Assembly (NCBI GenBank): GCA_963930655.1
Contig: OZ005615.1
Coordinates: forward strand, 16,138,001 to 16,202,000
DNA length: 64,000 nt
Source of the DNA: Myrica gale
Lineage: Eukaryota > Streptophyta > Magnoliopsida > Fagales > Myricaceae
Direction of reading: 5' to 3'
Shown here: piece by piece, positions 33,487 through 46,319 of the stretch
Layout of the letters: each line of letters starts with the position of its first letter
Position numbering within the stretch: the stretch's first letter is position 1
Notes under the pieces: model-generated
What the model saw: the letters and a program-made list of their open reading frames with translations, nothing else
The model's database searches: none
What the model was told of the DNA's origin: nothing
Program-made: the position numbers and the translations under genes

Positions 33487-34235
33487 TGCAAGTATCGGAG
33501 CTCACTTCTTAACTCTAGGTTTATTGCAACGAAGTACATCGAGCAATTCAGAGTACAGCCTGATATGCCGGTTGAAACGATTTTTAATTAAGTGAAACGT
33601 AAGTATAAGGTCGATGTGAATAACAACCAAGTTTACCGGGCAACGACGAGTGCCCGCACCCAAATTTTTGGCAAGCATAAGGAACAATATCATCGTTTGT
33701 GGGATTATGCTGCAACTATCCACCATACAAACCCAATAAACTGTGTACTAATGAAAGTACACAGGATTGCGCCAGAGTTGCCACCAACATTCCAAAGGAT
33801 GTATCTCTCCTTGGCTACCTGTAAGGATGGGTTCAAGAATGGATGTCGACCATTAATTGGACTTGATGGGTGATTTCTAAAAGGTCCATTCAAAGGCCTT
33901 ATTAAGTGTCATTAGCAAAAACGAAAATGAAAACATGTATCCGATTGCTATTGCTGCCGCTAAAACGGAGACCAAAGATAGTTGGTCTTGGTTCTTAGAG
34001 ACTCTAGTTGCTGATTTGGGGCAGTAGCTTCTTGGCGGGTGGGCTTTTAATTCAGATCGTCAAAAGGTAACTTAACATACATCGATTTTGTTTGTAAAAA
34101 TAAGATATGGGCAGCAGCATCGGCTTATACAGGGAGGCAGTGGGCACACGAAATGGAAAAACTCAAGAACCTTAGCGAGGATGCTTGGATGTGGCTGTCT
34201 AAGGTTGATCCAAGCTTGTGTTCAAGGGATGTAAT
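33487..34235 (+). pseudogene. Mutator-like (MURA) transposase relic
   Basis: Plus-strand translation in several frames gives the MULE order of motifs. These are SRFIATKYIEQFRVQPDMPV, then KRKYKVDVNNNQVYRAT with FGKHKEQYHRLWDYAATIHH (the MULE N-terminal helix-turn-helix-like part), then CRPLIGLDG (first catalytic Asp) with FLKGPFKGL, then MYPIAIAAAKTETKDSWSWF, then GWAFNSDRQK (second Asp), then WAHEMEKLKNLSEDAWMWL. Stops interrupt at 33588, 33871 and others, and an apparent intron or insertion follows SDRQK. The third catalytic residue and SWIM finger are not visible. It is non-functional. Confidence 0.8.
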
Positions 34236-34707
34236 CTATTTAGTGGTATGTTGTGATAGTCCATATGGTATTTTATATATATTTTGTGACATTGGGATAT
34301 GAGATGTAATCTATAAGTGGTATTTTGTATCTATTTTGTATCTATTTTGTGACATTGGCATATGATATTTGGTATGAAATTTTGTACCATTGTCTATATT
34401 GTATGCAGACAGCTTTTTGACAACATTTACTAAGAGCCAATGGCAATTTCTTATCTTGGTGCAATAAGTGAGCAATTTGTATTGTAGATGTATGCAGAAT
34501 CACAAATACAATTCAGACACTTATGGAATGTTAATGTCAATAAAATTACCAAATTACAACTCCACAAATATCCATCACAACATTTTCTTCAGAATCATAA
34601 CATTCTTACAAATTGACGTTCTTACATATCCTTTGAAATCACAACTAAGATCACAAACAACGATATTACAAAATTACATATCCACTTCTACGTGAGCTCT
34701 TAATTGA

Positions 34708-35063
34708 TCATTGTGGTAATGCAAGTGATTCATCGTTCGTACTTTCACTTAATAATTTCGATAACATCACAACTGAGAAGAAAGCACACGACATAATTAA
34801 CACTCTCCATATGCGTCGATCCTCGTCATTCTTCTTTTTTATAGTTTCCAACTCCGAACGAAGTTGTGACAACTCCCCACGAAGTTGTGAGATGATCACT
34901 TCCAAGTCTGCATTCTTCTGAGCAATCTCGTGCTCAGCCATTGACACATGACCATCAACCTCGGTATTCAATCGTAAGTGTTTCTCCCGCAACTGTCTCA
35001 AAACTCTTTTACCGTGAACACACATTGGAGGATCGTACCAACAGAAGAATTCACACGATCACC
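34708..35063 (-). pseudogene. GRF zinc-finger / coiled-coil / membrane-tail protein fragment
   Basis: Minus-strand coding reads CEFFCWYDPPMCVHGKRVLR, the end of a GRF-type zinc finger (C..F.W.D) and the linker typical of plant GRF proteins. A heptad-rich stretch follows (LEVIISQLRGELSQLRSELE), then a hydrophobic tail (RVLIMSCAFFSVVMLSKLL). Such GRF-coiled-coil-TM genes are abundant in plant genomes and often associated with transposons. The exon that would carry the first half of the zinc finger is not seen upstream of 35063. It is convergent with the MULE relic 470 bp away and could be the second gene of that element. Confidence 0.6.
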
Positions 35064-35599
35064 CAAATTGAAAAAAAAGACAACTACATTATTCACTTAA
35101 AGTAAAAAAATAAAAAATTTAAACAACTCAATTATGTTACTTTATAATTGACACATGTCAAGAATCTATGCCTGACTCGACTAAAAATGATTAGCGAATT
35201 ACTCCCAAGCGTAGGAGGTTGTCAAGTAATACTAGGGAAGTCCTAGATCATCTCCACAAGGAACGATGTGTTCAATATTTTCATTCCAATCACCATTACG
35301 ATAAAAGAAAACTATGTTCTAGTTACAATGAAAATGATATTTACAAAGGGAAAAGTTTGGTTTTAGGTTACCATCCATGATTTTGAGATTTTTGATTTGT
35401 GATTAATCTAAACGCTAGGAGATTAATGAAAAACTAACAATCAAACACGATAATTAAATAGCATGAAATGGAATTAACAAACGCAAACTTAAATATTAAT
35501 CTAACATTAAGGACATGAAATAGAAATTAACAAAACGTTTAATCATTCAACCTAAATAAAAATCAAATCTGGAAAATTTTGCAATTAAAATGAAAGTGC

Positions 35600-36330
35600 A
35601 AGAATGAAATACTAAAGAAACCGCAAGACATAAGCTAAGGAATGAAAAACAAAAGAACTGCCAAAGATCAAGATATGCTGAATAAAAATACTAAAGAAAC
35701 CGCATGAAAAAAAGTCTGCCGAATAAGAAAACTAAACCTAAACCGCCGAAATAACAACAGAAAAGACACTGCCGAGAGAATAACAAAGAATCGAATATCA
35801 TAACCTAAAGACTACCCCACGTAAAATAAAAGACTGCCGAAAAACCTATAGCTGCCAGTGCCGAATGAAAACAAGACTACGGAATAATATTGCTGCCGTC
35901 TAACATAATCCACCGACTGAAAACTTAAAGCTGCTGAAATGAAAACTATTATGCGGAAAGGAAAGAGCTGGCGCCTAATAAAACAAAACCTAAAGCCAAG
36001 TGAACTATTTTGCCGTATGAAAGAAAATCCCCAGCCGAATGAACTATTGCTGCCGTCTATAACAAAGAGCCACCGAATATAAAATAAAAGCTGCCGAATA
36101 CAACACTAGAGCACCGAATAGTTGCTACAGCAGCTGAAAAAGTTAAGCAGCCGAATAGTTAAGGCAGCCGCATGAGAAACAAAGCCAATCAAAGAACTAC
36201 AGCAGCCGAAAAAGCTAAAGCTCCCCAAAAGTTTTAAAAACACAGCCGAATAGAAATGAACTAGGTCAAAGGCAAAAAGCTAAAGCAGCCTAATGAAATA
36301 AAAAGAAAAACTGCCGAATCAAATAAGTGC
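35600..36330. repeat. Irregular array of CTGCCGAA-type motifs
   Basis: Over 700 bp the motif CTGCCGAA, or one-base variants (AGCCGAAT, CACCGAAT, TACGGAAT), recurs some twenty-five times. Spacers are 15-40 bp, AT-rich and usually contain AAAACTAAA or AATGAAA. The spacing is not constant, so it is not a simple tandem repeat. No reading frame stays open across it. It may be part of a large LTR or an internal region of an unknown element. Confidence 0.6.
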
Positions 36331-36359
36331 TGCCTTCCCCCAAAACCCTATATATCTTC

Positions 36360-37640
36360 CGTGACTTTCTTCCGCCTAATAAAACAAAAGCCTCCAATTG
36401 AAGCCCTTTTTCTTGCGTTTAAAAAATTGGCCTTTTTCATTCCGCACCAAAGGAAATGCACGACAACAACCTCACGGGCCCAGCTGCTCTTTGTTCCTCA
36501 CGGAGTGGGCCGAATTGTCTTGCTTCCCTGGGCCGAATTGTCTTACTTCCCATAAAGGGAGGTCATTTACTAATACGATTGGGCCTATGGCTGATGGGCT
36601 TTCACCTATTGTAAGAATAACAAGAGTCCATTAGGTGTAAAAAATGGAGACATGAAAATATGGTGAGAGGAGAGAAAACAAATAACTTAAATTTAATCAA
36701 TTACACTTGCTTTGTCAAAATTAACAATTCGCCTCATACTAATGCCCAAAGCATAATTTTCTCATTTTCTAGTGGAAATGGTGTAATTGTTGAACTTTCT
36801 CAAGTGATAAACTAACAAAATTGTGATACATTCAATGCCCGAAATTTTGTTCAGTGTAAGAGATCTTCAAGCGGGCTTCATCTGAACAGTAACAAAAATG
36901 GGTCATAACTTGGCATCCACTTCCTATTGCACTCGAGCTCCCGCTACTATCACATGGCCATGCACTACTGTAGGATATCCAATCATAAAAGAAATAATCC
37001 AACAAAAAGGATATCAATCGTATATATTGTTTGAGGTTAGCTTGTGCTAGTTGCTGAATATTGTTTTTCTTCAATGATTGTTATCTTTCAGAGTTTCCTA
37101 ATGAAGTTAATACACCATTCGACACTCCGATGAAGTTAATACACCATCAGAATTTCTTGGGACCCAAAAGTAACATCATTTAGATTCAGTAATTGTAATA
37201 TACGTTGTATCCAAGTATAACAAATTAGGTCTAAGGTCTACTGAATGAATATACAATTTTTTTTGCATTTGATAAGATCGGCAACAACACAACAACACTT
37301 TCCTCCTAATGCGTTAGATATAGAGCAAGAGAACAAGGATGACTGCAAAGCATGAAACCCATTGACAACAAAATGGAATGAGCACGTACCCATGAGATGC
37401 ATTGACGAAGAAAGAGGAAATGGGCAACGGTGACAACCACAAGAGGAAATGGGCGACGGTGATAGCCACGAAAGAGGGAATGGGCTTGTGACCACGAATG
37501 GCTAGGGCTCACAGTATGGTGATGTCCTTCATTGCTGATTGGGAAGAAACAATCCTTCTGCTAGCTGAAACAAATGCAAAGACATGAAGAGGACATTATC
37601 GGCATTGAAGAAGTCGAAAATATCAAAAACCCCTTACCTT
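36360..37640. other. Spacer without a supported gene
   Basis: The ORFs here are short and show no domain. A block repeating GAAATGGGCGACGGTGA and GAGGAAATGGGCAACGGTGA (about 37410-37480) is a small local duplication. Nothing else is recognised. Confidence 0.4.
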
Positions 37641-37649
37641 CCTAGATCT

Positions 37650-38650
37650 CTTTGATCTTTTGATGATCTCTTGAGTGTCAAAAACCTCACTGTTAGTATC
37701 AATAACCAAGATAAAAACCTCAAAACATCAGAGCTCAAGATATCTTAACCTCCTTCCAATTTTTCTCCAAAAATTCTTCTTCTTCTTCTCTCTAGGGGGC
37801 ACGGTTTCTTTCTCTCTTTCTTTCCTCCTTTCTCCTCATTTATCCAGCTCTCTCTCACTCATTCTTTCTCTAAGAAATGGCTGGATGAAAGTGTGAAGAA
37901 TTCCTTCACACAATGGTCCTATTTATACTACCACTAACTAGGGTTAGTTTAGGCTTCCTAGGGTTAAGTAGGTGTCTAGGCTTAGCTTAGGTGATCTACT
38001 CAAGTATTAGAAGGTGATTGGGCAGCAAGAGAGGCAACTAATGATTGCAATGATGACTAATCATTGCTCTTTGACTCCAAAACATTTCTATGGGCAATAA
38101 ACTAGGAGGTGGCCGGTTTTGTGACTTAGAAAGAGGTGGGGTGGGCCAAATTGGGCTTGAGAGAGGTCCATTGGGCTTTGTTTTCAAGCCTATATTCAAT
38201 AAAACCTATTTTCTAGGTCTATTTTAGCTAATTAAATGAAATAATTCTAAAAAATATTCCTAAGATGCACTGCTACCTTAGAACATGTCCTATTAGCTAA
38301 GTAATTAAGAGAGTAATGCAAAACAAGCAAAAATAGTGAAGAGAAATTACGAAAAGAGGGCTAAAACAAGTATTAGGGGTATTTTAGTATTTTTCAGCAA
38401 TACAATATACTATTTAAAATATTCAAGGTACTGAAATAAGTAAAATATGTAATTAAATCAAAGAGCTTAAAAAGATAAGAAAGAGGGTATTTTTCTCATA
38501 ATTTTTGGATATGTAAAACTATTTTTAGGGATTTTTCCATATTAAACTAATAAAATAATTAAATACGAAAATAGTAATATAAATACTATTTATTATAATT
38601 ACTTAAAAAATTAAGATAAATAATAATACTTAGAGGGTCGGGGTATTACA
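37650..38650 (+). mobile_element. Probable 3' part of an LTR
   Basis: The composition is LTR-like. There is a polypyrimidine block (CTTCTTCTTCTTCTCTCTAG), then CCTATTTATACTACC, which could be a TATA or leader. A GC-poor tail ends at GGGTCGGGGTATTACA (38635-38650). The solo LTR at 55058-58833 has a similar layout, with a CTTCTTC tract, GGCCGG phrase and a GGGGTCTCACA end. No 5' end or target duplication could be fixed, so this is a tentative call. Confidence 0.35.
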
Positions 38651-38659
38651 TGTGTTAGG

Positions 38660-40270
38660 TTTTATAGCGGATTTTTGCAAACATCACAGACATGTTACTG
38701 TCTTTGCGTTTTTCGAAGTCAAATGTCAAATTTCAAAACTTTATTGAGTCAGTGTTTCTCTAACTTCACCGTCTGACTTACAAAGCATGTGGACCCTACA
38801 TTTTAATCCTTTCCACCTATAATGGGGTCCACATTTCGTGTCTAACTATCTACGAATTGCACCGTTGGGAAATGTCTATTGGATCCCCATCCCTTATCTC
38901 CAGAACCTAACGCCTTAGCAAAATTGCAGACGAATTTTCTTTCTTCCCTTCCCATTTCAACCGCATTCTATCTGGCAGCTTGCATTTTCCACTCTCACAA
39001 TTATATCACCCTCCTACCTGAATCCGCCATACACATCACTCACCTTCCGAATGTCCTCCTGTCACTTCTCCCCTTCGTAGCCCTAGTTTCATCACCATAT
39101 TCGCAAATCTACTGTACCTAAGTCTTAAATCTCAGTAATGACAGCATTGAATCGACGTTCCTACCACCCTGTCCATGGCAGTGTTTCGAATGGGACTGAT
39201 TAACAATCCCTTCCACCTACGTTAATCTAACGGCTATAATCGCTTCCCCCTACCCACTGCAGTTTCTGCCCCAAATTGAGCTTAGATAAATATCAAACGA
39301 CCATTTTGGAGATTCAAAAATGCCACATTCTGAGCTGGAACCAAGGCATCGGTCGGAAAGGAAATCAACTATTCACAGCAGTGTTGCATTGAAGCCCAGC
39401 ACATCGGAGCCCCATTCTTCTCTTCAGAAGTGTCCCCGTGGTGGTCAACATTGTGTCTTGCCGATCACGGCCCCCATAACTTGGAGTATTTCTAAGGCTA
39501 ATATCCCCATTGCTTATAATTCCGCTATTGTGTTTAAATACCTTATGTGGTGTATTTAGAACCTACACAGAGTGATGTCTTTCTCTATTTGATGGTATTA
39601 CTTTGAGAAGTGAGACCCCACTATTATATAGATGGAAAATATCTGTTGTAGGGATACTACTTGAGGAATTCAAAGCATCATCCTCCCAAATCCCTAATTA
39701 AACCTCCTCATTTCAAGTGAAGACATGTTAGTATTTTTCGACATGTCTTTGCATTATGTTAATTCATTTATTTTTTTATGAATCATGTTTACTTAATAAG
39801 TATACACTGTTTTGACCATATATGCATATACTGATGCTTTCCCATATTTAATTAAGTAGGATATAAATTGCGTAGATTCGCATTTAAGTATAATTGTGCC
39901 CCTATAGTAATGTAACTATGTCAGGATCATCAGACCTTATTTAAATGTGTGTGCCAATTAGATTCAGACTTTATTTAAAAATCCCAAGTGTGAAACCTTA
40001 TTTACATGTGCTTGCCAATTAGATTTAGACCTTATTTAAAACTTCCAAGTGTGAAACCTTATTTACATGTGTTTGCCAATTAGATTCAGACCTAATAATT
40101 GTGCCCTGTTAGTTATGTATAATTGTGCCATGTTAATTATGTATAATAAGGTCTGAAACCCCTTGAATAGTCATGTTACTAGAACAAACTCATCACTTTT
40201 CCCGTATGCCATTTTGATTAACTGCTCTTATAATAATGTTTGTTTGTGTAAATCTTCAGTTTGTGTTGTT
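38660..40270. other. Spacer, possibly 5' part of the Harbinger element
   Basis: This stretch holds two small ORFs (38879-39121, 39320-39559) without recognisable domains. It also has a threefold imperfect repeat of a ~60-bp phrase with AGTGTGAAACCTTATTTACA and GCCAATTAGATT (about 39945-40095). It precedes the Myb/SANT-like exon directly and could be its leader and intron. Confidence 0.35.
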
Positions 40271-40279
40271 AATCTATAG

Positions 40280-41090
40280 ATGGGAAAATATTTGGACTGG
40301 ATAGATGAGGAAGAGCTTGCACTGATTAGTATTGTTCTTGAAAAGCAAAACCGAGGGTACGTCAAGAATGCTAATCCACACTATAGTGTGTGGACTATTA
40401 TTATGGAAGAGTGGACCCGTGCAACTGGGAAGGTCTGAATTAAGAAACAAATTTGCAACAAATACAAGAGGTGCAAGCAGCAGTGGAAAGCTTGGAATGA
40501 CCCCGTTCACAAGGAGACCGGTTTTGGCTGGGAGCAGTCTTCAAACATGGTCACTGGAACTGAGGCTCAAAGGGAGGCCTTCAATGCGGTAATGACCTAT
40601 ACCTCAGATCTTATCTATGTAATGTACCAATGATTCCCATTCCGCATTAGAATAACTTGGTTTATTCTTATTCCCTAATTGAATTTTGTTTCTGTCATGC
40701 CTTGTAGCGCCATCCTAATTGTGGGACGTTTCGAACAAAGGGCTTCCCGAACTACGAACTTATGTCGCACCTCTTCGCTTCCTCCGTGGTCACTGGTAAG
40801 TACGCCCATGCTTCCACTGCCACTCCATCCAACACTGATGAAGAGCGTGATTTGGAGGAAGGGTTGAACCAGATGGAGATTAGTGATTCATGTGGTCCGT
40901 CCACCCAGCCACCATCTCATTGTGGGACTGCCAGACAATCCTCAACCCACTATACCTGTCTCCAGGAAGTGTGGGTTTGATGGTTCCTCCAGCGTCAATC
41001 GATCAAAGCTTTCTAATGGCAAGTCCGCTACCCCTACTGTTGAAGACAATGCAATGTTGAAGTTTGTTGACAAGAGTTGCCAAGCGGAAT
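40280..41090 (+). pseudogene. PIF/Harbinger-type Myb/SANT-like DNA-binding protein
   Basis: Exon 40280-40588 begins MGKYLDWIDEEELALISIVL and continues with KYKRCKQQWKAWNDPVHKET and GFGWEQSSNMVTGT. This is the plant Myb/SANT-like domain that partners Harbinger transposases. A TGA at 40436-40438 interrupts it. After a GT donor at 40589 and a TAG acceptor at 40705-40707, exon 2 reads RHPNCGTFRTKGFPNYELMS, the conserved end of the domain, then a low-complexity Ser/Thr/Pro tail. The product would bind DNA with the transposase. The stop and later frame breaks make it inactive. Confidence 0.72.
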
Positions 41091-41459
41091 GACATTTTGG
41101 AGACTTGACTTGCTTCCCAAACTAACCAAGCCAATCGAGAGGCTGGGGTCGGGTTTGATCCACTCTTCTTGGAGGATGCTTACTCTAAGTGTGTCCTTTT
41201 GTTGAAGGATCTTCAAGTGAGTGCATGGTCACAGAAAGGAGAATTAAATGCAATTAGAAATCGAAAGACAACAATCACACAAAATGTCTTGGTGGTATGT
41301 GACTTTGGCATTATGTTTACCTTAGTATACTCTGGGTGAGAGGGTTCAACACATGACTCGCGTGTCTTTTATGAAGCAATAACAAATCCAGCGAACAAGT
41401 TCCTGATACCACCCGAATGTAAGACATGACATTATTAATGGATAGTAACACATTCATAT

Positions 41460-41910
41460 TGTATTTGTCCATGGTGTAGGGTATTATCATTTGGTGGATT
41501 ATGGCCTTCCTCTTATGAAGGGATTTTGGCCACCTTAATAGGGACAAAGATACCATCTTGAGAGATTTAGGGGTAGAGCTAGCAGACCAAGGGTAAAGAA
41601 AGAGCTGTTTAAGAACAACCACTCATCACTTCGGAACATAGTTGAGAGGTCGTTTGGGGCTCTCAAAGCCCAGTTTCCCAAATTGAAGACAATACCAAGT
41701 ATCCTCCCTCAAAACAGCCATGCTTGGTGACTGCATGTTGCACATTTCACAAACTATATTTTCAAAAGACATGATGTTGTAGATTTGGTGGTCGGCTTCA
41801 GACGTAGGTTTAGACATAACCTAAGTAACTTTGATATCTTTCCCATCTCAACTAGACAGGTGTCCGAACTTCGGGATAGAATAACATATGCAATATGGGA
41901 GGGCAAATAA
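41460..41910 (+). pseudogene. PIF/Harbinger DDE transposase, C-terminal fragment
   Basis: Plus-strand translation gives YYHLVDYGLPLMKGFWPP, then GQRYHLERFRG, then ELFKNNHSSLRNIVERSFGA with LKAQFP, and ends LRDRITYAIWEGK with a stop at 41908-41910. These are the last conserved blocks of Harbinger DDE transposases (YLVDAGY..., RYHL..., FN.RHSSLRN.IER.FG.LK.RF). The N-terminal catalytic part is missing or scrambled between 41100 and 41450, and stops interrupt the frame. With the Myb/SANT-like gene upstream on the same strand it forms the remains of one element. Confidence 0.75.
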
Positions 41911-41914
41911 ATTT

Positions 41915-42900
41915 GAAGTAAATTTTAAATATATATGTAATGACATTTATGGTGTTAGAATATTGGATAGATGTTTGTGCATGGTTATTCATTTGTGTAA
42001 CACCAGTCATAATTTTCTTCACTGATTGTGAGGAGAATGAATTTTAGAACTGTCAATGTTATATAACTTATCCCTGAATGTGCGAACATCTCATCTGCTT
42101 CTAACAAAATAACAGGTAATGTCTATGCTTGCCAGAGAAACTTTTATTTGCTCATCGAACATAAGTAGTCAAATGGGCGTAAAAAAAAAAGTGGACTCTC
42201 GTGTTTTACAGTAATTGCATGCAGCTACTTAGGTTATATGACAAATATATTGATAATAAAAAATTAAAATTTGTCTAAACGACTGACTGACAATGTCCTT
42301 AATCCGTCTGATTGTGGCAAAACTGTATTTCTATTTTGGTAATTAACAGTTATACAACGCACAGAAAAGCAGGTCCAGAGTGGAAAGTTTATGAAAATGG
42401 GAGGGACCAGAGAAACAAATTACAACTGGGGTTATAGTGGGAAATTTACACTGCCAAGGTGTCAAATATGGGTACTCACGGGTTTGTCGTGTCACGTTTC
42501 ATTATTAGTTGTTGGAAATGCAATTGGCGGGAAGTCTTCAAATAACTATTGTTGTAATTCTTAATGCCTCTCGAGACCCAAAAGTTGACATCACAAATCC
42601 GGTATAACACCCCAGGAGACCCCTCTCAATCTCAATCTTAATCTCAAGCTCAAACTCCATCCCAAACAAGGCCCAAAATTTCAACGTACTTGAGAACCTT
42701 TACAATGATTTTAGATTTGTAACTCATGTTATGGCTCTCAATAGCCTGATCTACCACCCAAGGTAGTACCAGTGGTGGAACCATTGAAGGGGCCCGAACT
42801 TCAAAGGCGAAATGACAATTTTTTTCCTACGTAATGCAAAAAGTGAGTTAAAATATTGAAAATTAAGGACAAAAAATATTAAAAATATTGAAATACACAT
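41915..42900. other. Spacer without a supported gene
   Basis: No domain-bearing frame is seen. The first part may be the 3' end of the Harbinger relic. I searched for, and did not find, terminal inverted repeats that would pair with sequence upstream of 40280. Confidence 0.4.
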
Positions 42901-42929
42901 ATCTTATTTGCTGAGTCTGAGAGATGACA

Positions 42930-43720
42930 ATTGGATCCTACAGGTCTGCATCTTCTGAAAATGTTGCAAAATAATTTCGTTCTCAATAGTTTCAAAAATT
43001 TCCTACTCGATGTAGACTACCATGCTATCATTCATCCACTCATCTTCCATTATTGCACAAATCAGTCTTGATAAGATTCATCACAGAGAACACTCTCTCA
43101 ACCATTGCAGTTACAATTGGTAAGACCAATGTCATCTCAATAAGGAGATAAACTAATGGAAATAGAGTATTCTTTCCTGTCTCAACCATCTTCACTGCGA
43201 GACCTCCAATATCTTGATGTTCAAAAGAACACCATTATTTGTCACATCATGAGTGTAGGTGTAAAGTTGATCTCTAATTATAATACAATCAGTTGCTGAA
43301 AAATCTTTTGGATAAACTCCAGTAAGATGAAATAACTTAGCATGATCAAACACAGTTCCTTGGATTAAGACAATATATGCAAATAAATAACTCCATACTT
43401 GCTTTCGTGAATTGATGATCCATCTCCTGAGTGATCAAATTAATAACTTAACAAAATACTTCCACACGAAAATGATACAAATAAGTAATTTTTTTGCCCT
43501 CCATGCCTCGAATGATTGTAAGTTGGTATAATGTCTTCCTTGTTGGGCACAATGATAGAATTTTTCCACACAAAAAGTTTTGATTTCTTCCAAAAACGCA
43601 TCCCATTTCATCTCCCTCAAAGCCTGCGACTGATGCTTCACAACTCTAACCAAACTCATAGCATTAACAATGTCTTGATCCTTTTGTTGTAAGGTTCATG
43701 AAAAAACAAAACCTGCTCGA
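42930..43720 (-). pseudogene. hAT-family (TTF/ZMYM1-like) transposase C-terminal relic
   Basis: The minus strand reads in order SLVRVVKHQSQALREMKWDA with FLEEIKTFC (about 43640-43560), LFHLTGVYPKDFSATDC (about 43335), then LLIEMTLVLPIVTAMVERVF and SVMNLIKTDL, then MEDEWMNDSMVVYIE in a shifted frame. The second half is the hAT dimerisation region in the form SVER.FS.MN.IK...L. This is the subgroup annotated in plants as zinc finger MYM-type protein 1-like. Several frame breaks make it non-functional. No terminal repeats were identified. Confidence 0.72.
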
Positions 43721-43899
43721 ATCCAAATGGAATGTGTGAAAGAATTACAAACTAAAGGTATTTCACTGGAACACAAGGCACTACCAGGTTTGCCCTTTGT
43801 AGAACACAATACCTCTAGAAAGCGAGAGGGAATAATTTGAAGCATCAACTTCTGTTATTCTATTCGGTACTACATCCAAGCAATAACTTCTAATGAAGG

Positions 43900-46319
43900 G
43901 AAAAGGGAGATTCAGACGTATTAGATTTTTTTAAAAAAAAAAATCATTTTTTTGGTAACTCATTTGGACAAACTCAAATTTTCTTCTTTTGCAAGAATAA
44001 ACGAGTCGACTCATTTTTCAATTTTGACTTCTAGCATTTTTAAGGTTTGACTTTGACTTCTAGGCCTTGACTTCTGAAGCATTGTAGCGAACCATGCCTG
44101 TATTTACCTCTAAGCTTTCTTTATAGTAATATAATGATAACTAAACGAGATTACAACACTTATGTTTTTTCATGTGCTTAAATGACCAAATTATTGGAAC
44201 ACATGTTTTTCATAGATATTGAGGCCAAATGATTAGATAGAAAATTTTATTCAAGAGATTATTTTTTGAAAGGATTAAAAAAAGTTTTTGGTTAGTACAT
44301 ATAATACAAGTATAATTACAATTATTTCATGTCACAATTATTGGTTTTAGATGTTGGGTGGTTGGATTTCCAATTCCAGTCAGAAGTACTTAATTTGAAT
44401 AATTAAGCTACTTTGGCATCTTCTAGGAAGTGATTTGATCTGTCAAGTTAACTCTTTTTTTAACTAAAAAATTGCTATTATTATAAAATCAATTTTATTT
44501 TATGTCCTTATTCGGTTGCACAACTCAGGTTCATAGAAATCCTTTCAACTAACAAAGTTATAAAACTTTTGGCCCAAAATGAGGGTTTAGTTCTGCACCT
44601 AATTTTTTAAACCATCAATTCCTCAGTGTAGTTTTTCCTTCACTGTAGCCGATTGTTTCCCCCGTTCCCTCAATTTGTCCTTCCTCTCAAAATTTGTACA
44701 ATCAAATATAAAAACTTCAAAAAATTTCACAAAATTTCAACACATTTTTTCCAACAACTTCAATATTTTTCACAAAAATAAATACATGAAATTTTCTCTC
44801 ATCTTACTTTTTAATTGTCCATCGTTTTCATTAAATTGTTCCACCAATTTTTTCCTCTGTTTAACAAACTCTAACAAAATTTTGGGAAAATGACATTTTA
44901 GTCCTTGAGTTTTCAAAAATTTTATTTTTTTAGTCCTTGGATTTCATTTTTTCAGATTTTGATCCTTTAGTTTGCATTTTTTGATGAAAAAGCCCTTATG
45001 TCAAGGATCCGTCGTTTCCATAACGGAGGGGCGCGCCACATTAGCTGAAAGCCACACATGTTCCATGTTTGACTAAGTTTCGTTTCCCCTCTCCGCTAAA
45101 GTGTTTGCTTCTTCACATGGGTCTGTACCACCTCCCTTACGCAGTCAAATAGAAGCTGCTTTGTTTTCTTAAAGAATTGCAGGAAGGGTTAGAGTACTCT
45201 CCAAGCCCTCGCGACTCTGCAACTCCTATACATATACTTTCGGTGGAGGATCTAATGATACCGAGTCTTCAAAAAATTTCTTGGTATAAGCTGTACGATT
45301 TTCTTCTTCTTTGAGCCTGGCATTTTGTTGCCTTGTTTTTGTTTAAAAGAGCTAGTTAATGAAAAAGATTATTGCAAGCTTATAGTGAAGTTTGTCGCAA
45401 AAAGAGAAAGTTATGAAGAGGGAGACCTTCACGGGAGCGAAGTTGTTCGAGTACTAACTTAGGGTTGAGTTGCTTATTGTCTTCCATGCATATCCACCGA
45501 AGCTTTCTACCTGTTGCAGCCTGTTAAGTTTGTGAGGAACTATTTGGAAATCAATTGTGCATATGGGAAATTCTAATAGGTATTGAAAGTAAAAAACTTA
45601 GAAGAAAGATTGGACACATAGTGTTCCCACCTCTTTCGCTCTTATATTCCTGCGACTCAAAGCTCAAAAAGTTTCTCCATCAAAGAAGGTGTAATATTTA
45701 CATGGTGAAGTTGATATTTCGTCTTCTTCAATCTCAGAGCATGAATTGAACATTGTTGTGTTGACTTTTGTTCACAATCGATATTTTGATGATTTCAATA
45801 TATGAATTAAGTTTACAAAATGGATATCTTCAAAGACAAAGAAATTTCTATCGAAGAGGTAAAGACTAGAAGATTGAAGATCAAGAAGATGCAAGAAGCT
45901 CAAAAGTGAAGTTTGAAGACCTTAGGGTATAAACCTTGTAACTCTTAGTTTCACTTTTGACAAGGATTTGAATCACACTTACATATTTTTTAAAACGTTC
46001 ATAAACTGTTTTATCTTTTGCTTAAAAGATCAACATGTTTTTAAATGGTTTCAAAACACCCCAATCAAACTCTCAAACCTTTTGTATACTTATGAGAAGT
46101 TAGTCTTTAAAATTGGGTGTTTCGAAGCGGTCAAAAACATGGTTTTAATTGAACCGTATCATGTGCTTAAATTGAGGAGGTCGACTGGTTGGTGAAGCGG
46201 TTGATCGGTCTTCGACCGCTTGGTATAGAGGTAGATCGATTATTTTTTAAAATATAACCATTATGATTTATGACATTATGACCGTTGGGTAACGGTAATT
46301 TTAAGGGGTCGACCGACTC
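43900..46319. other. Spacer with dispersed repeats
   Basis: No gene is supported. 44220-44520 is a copy of 52795-53143 (shared GATTAGATAGAAAATTTTAT and AGTACTTAATTTGAATAATT). 44660-44890 resembles 59440-59620 (shared TTCAACACAT, CAACTTCAATATTTTTCA and AATACTTGAAATTTTC-type blocks). GAAAATGACATTTTAGTCCTTGAG near 44887 looks like a MULE-type terminal repeat without a partner. Confidence 0.5.
44220..44520 (+). repeat. Dispersed repeat, copy 1
   Basis: Direct-orientation similarity with 52795-53143 includes AAATGATTAGATAGAAAATT, GTTGGATTTCCAATTC and AAGTACTTAATTTGAATAAT with following TTAAGCTACTTT. The large hAT element lies between the two copies. No coding potential is seen. Confidence 0.75.

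Noticed and set aside
39320..39559. Possible GRF-like zinc finger (KCPRGGQHC)
   Set aside because: Only the second Cys pair resembles the motif. The conserved CxCG and NPGRRF blocks are absent.
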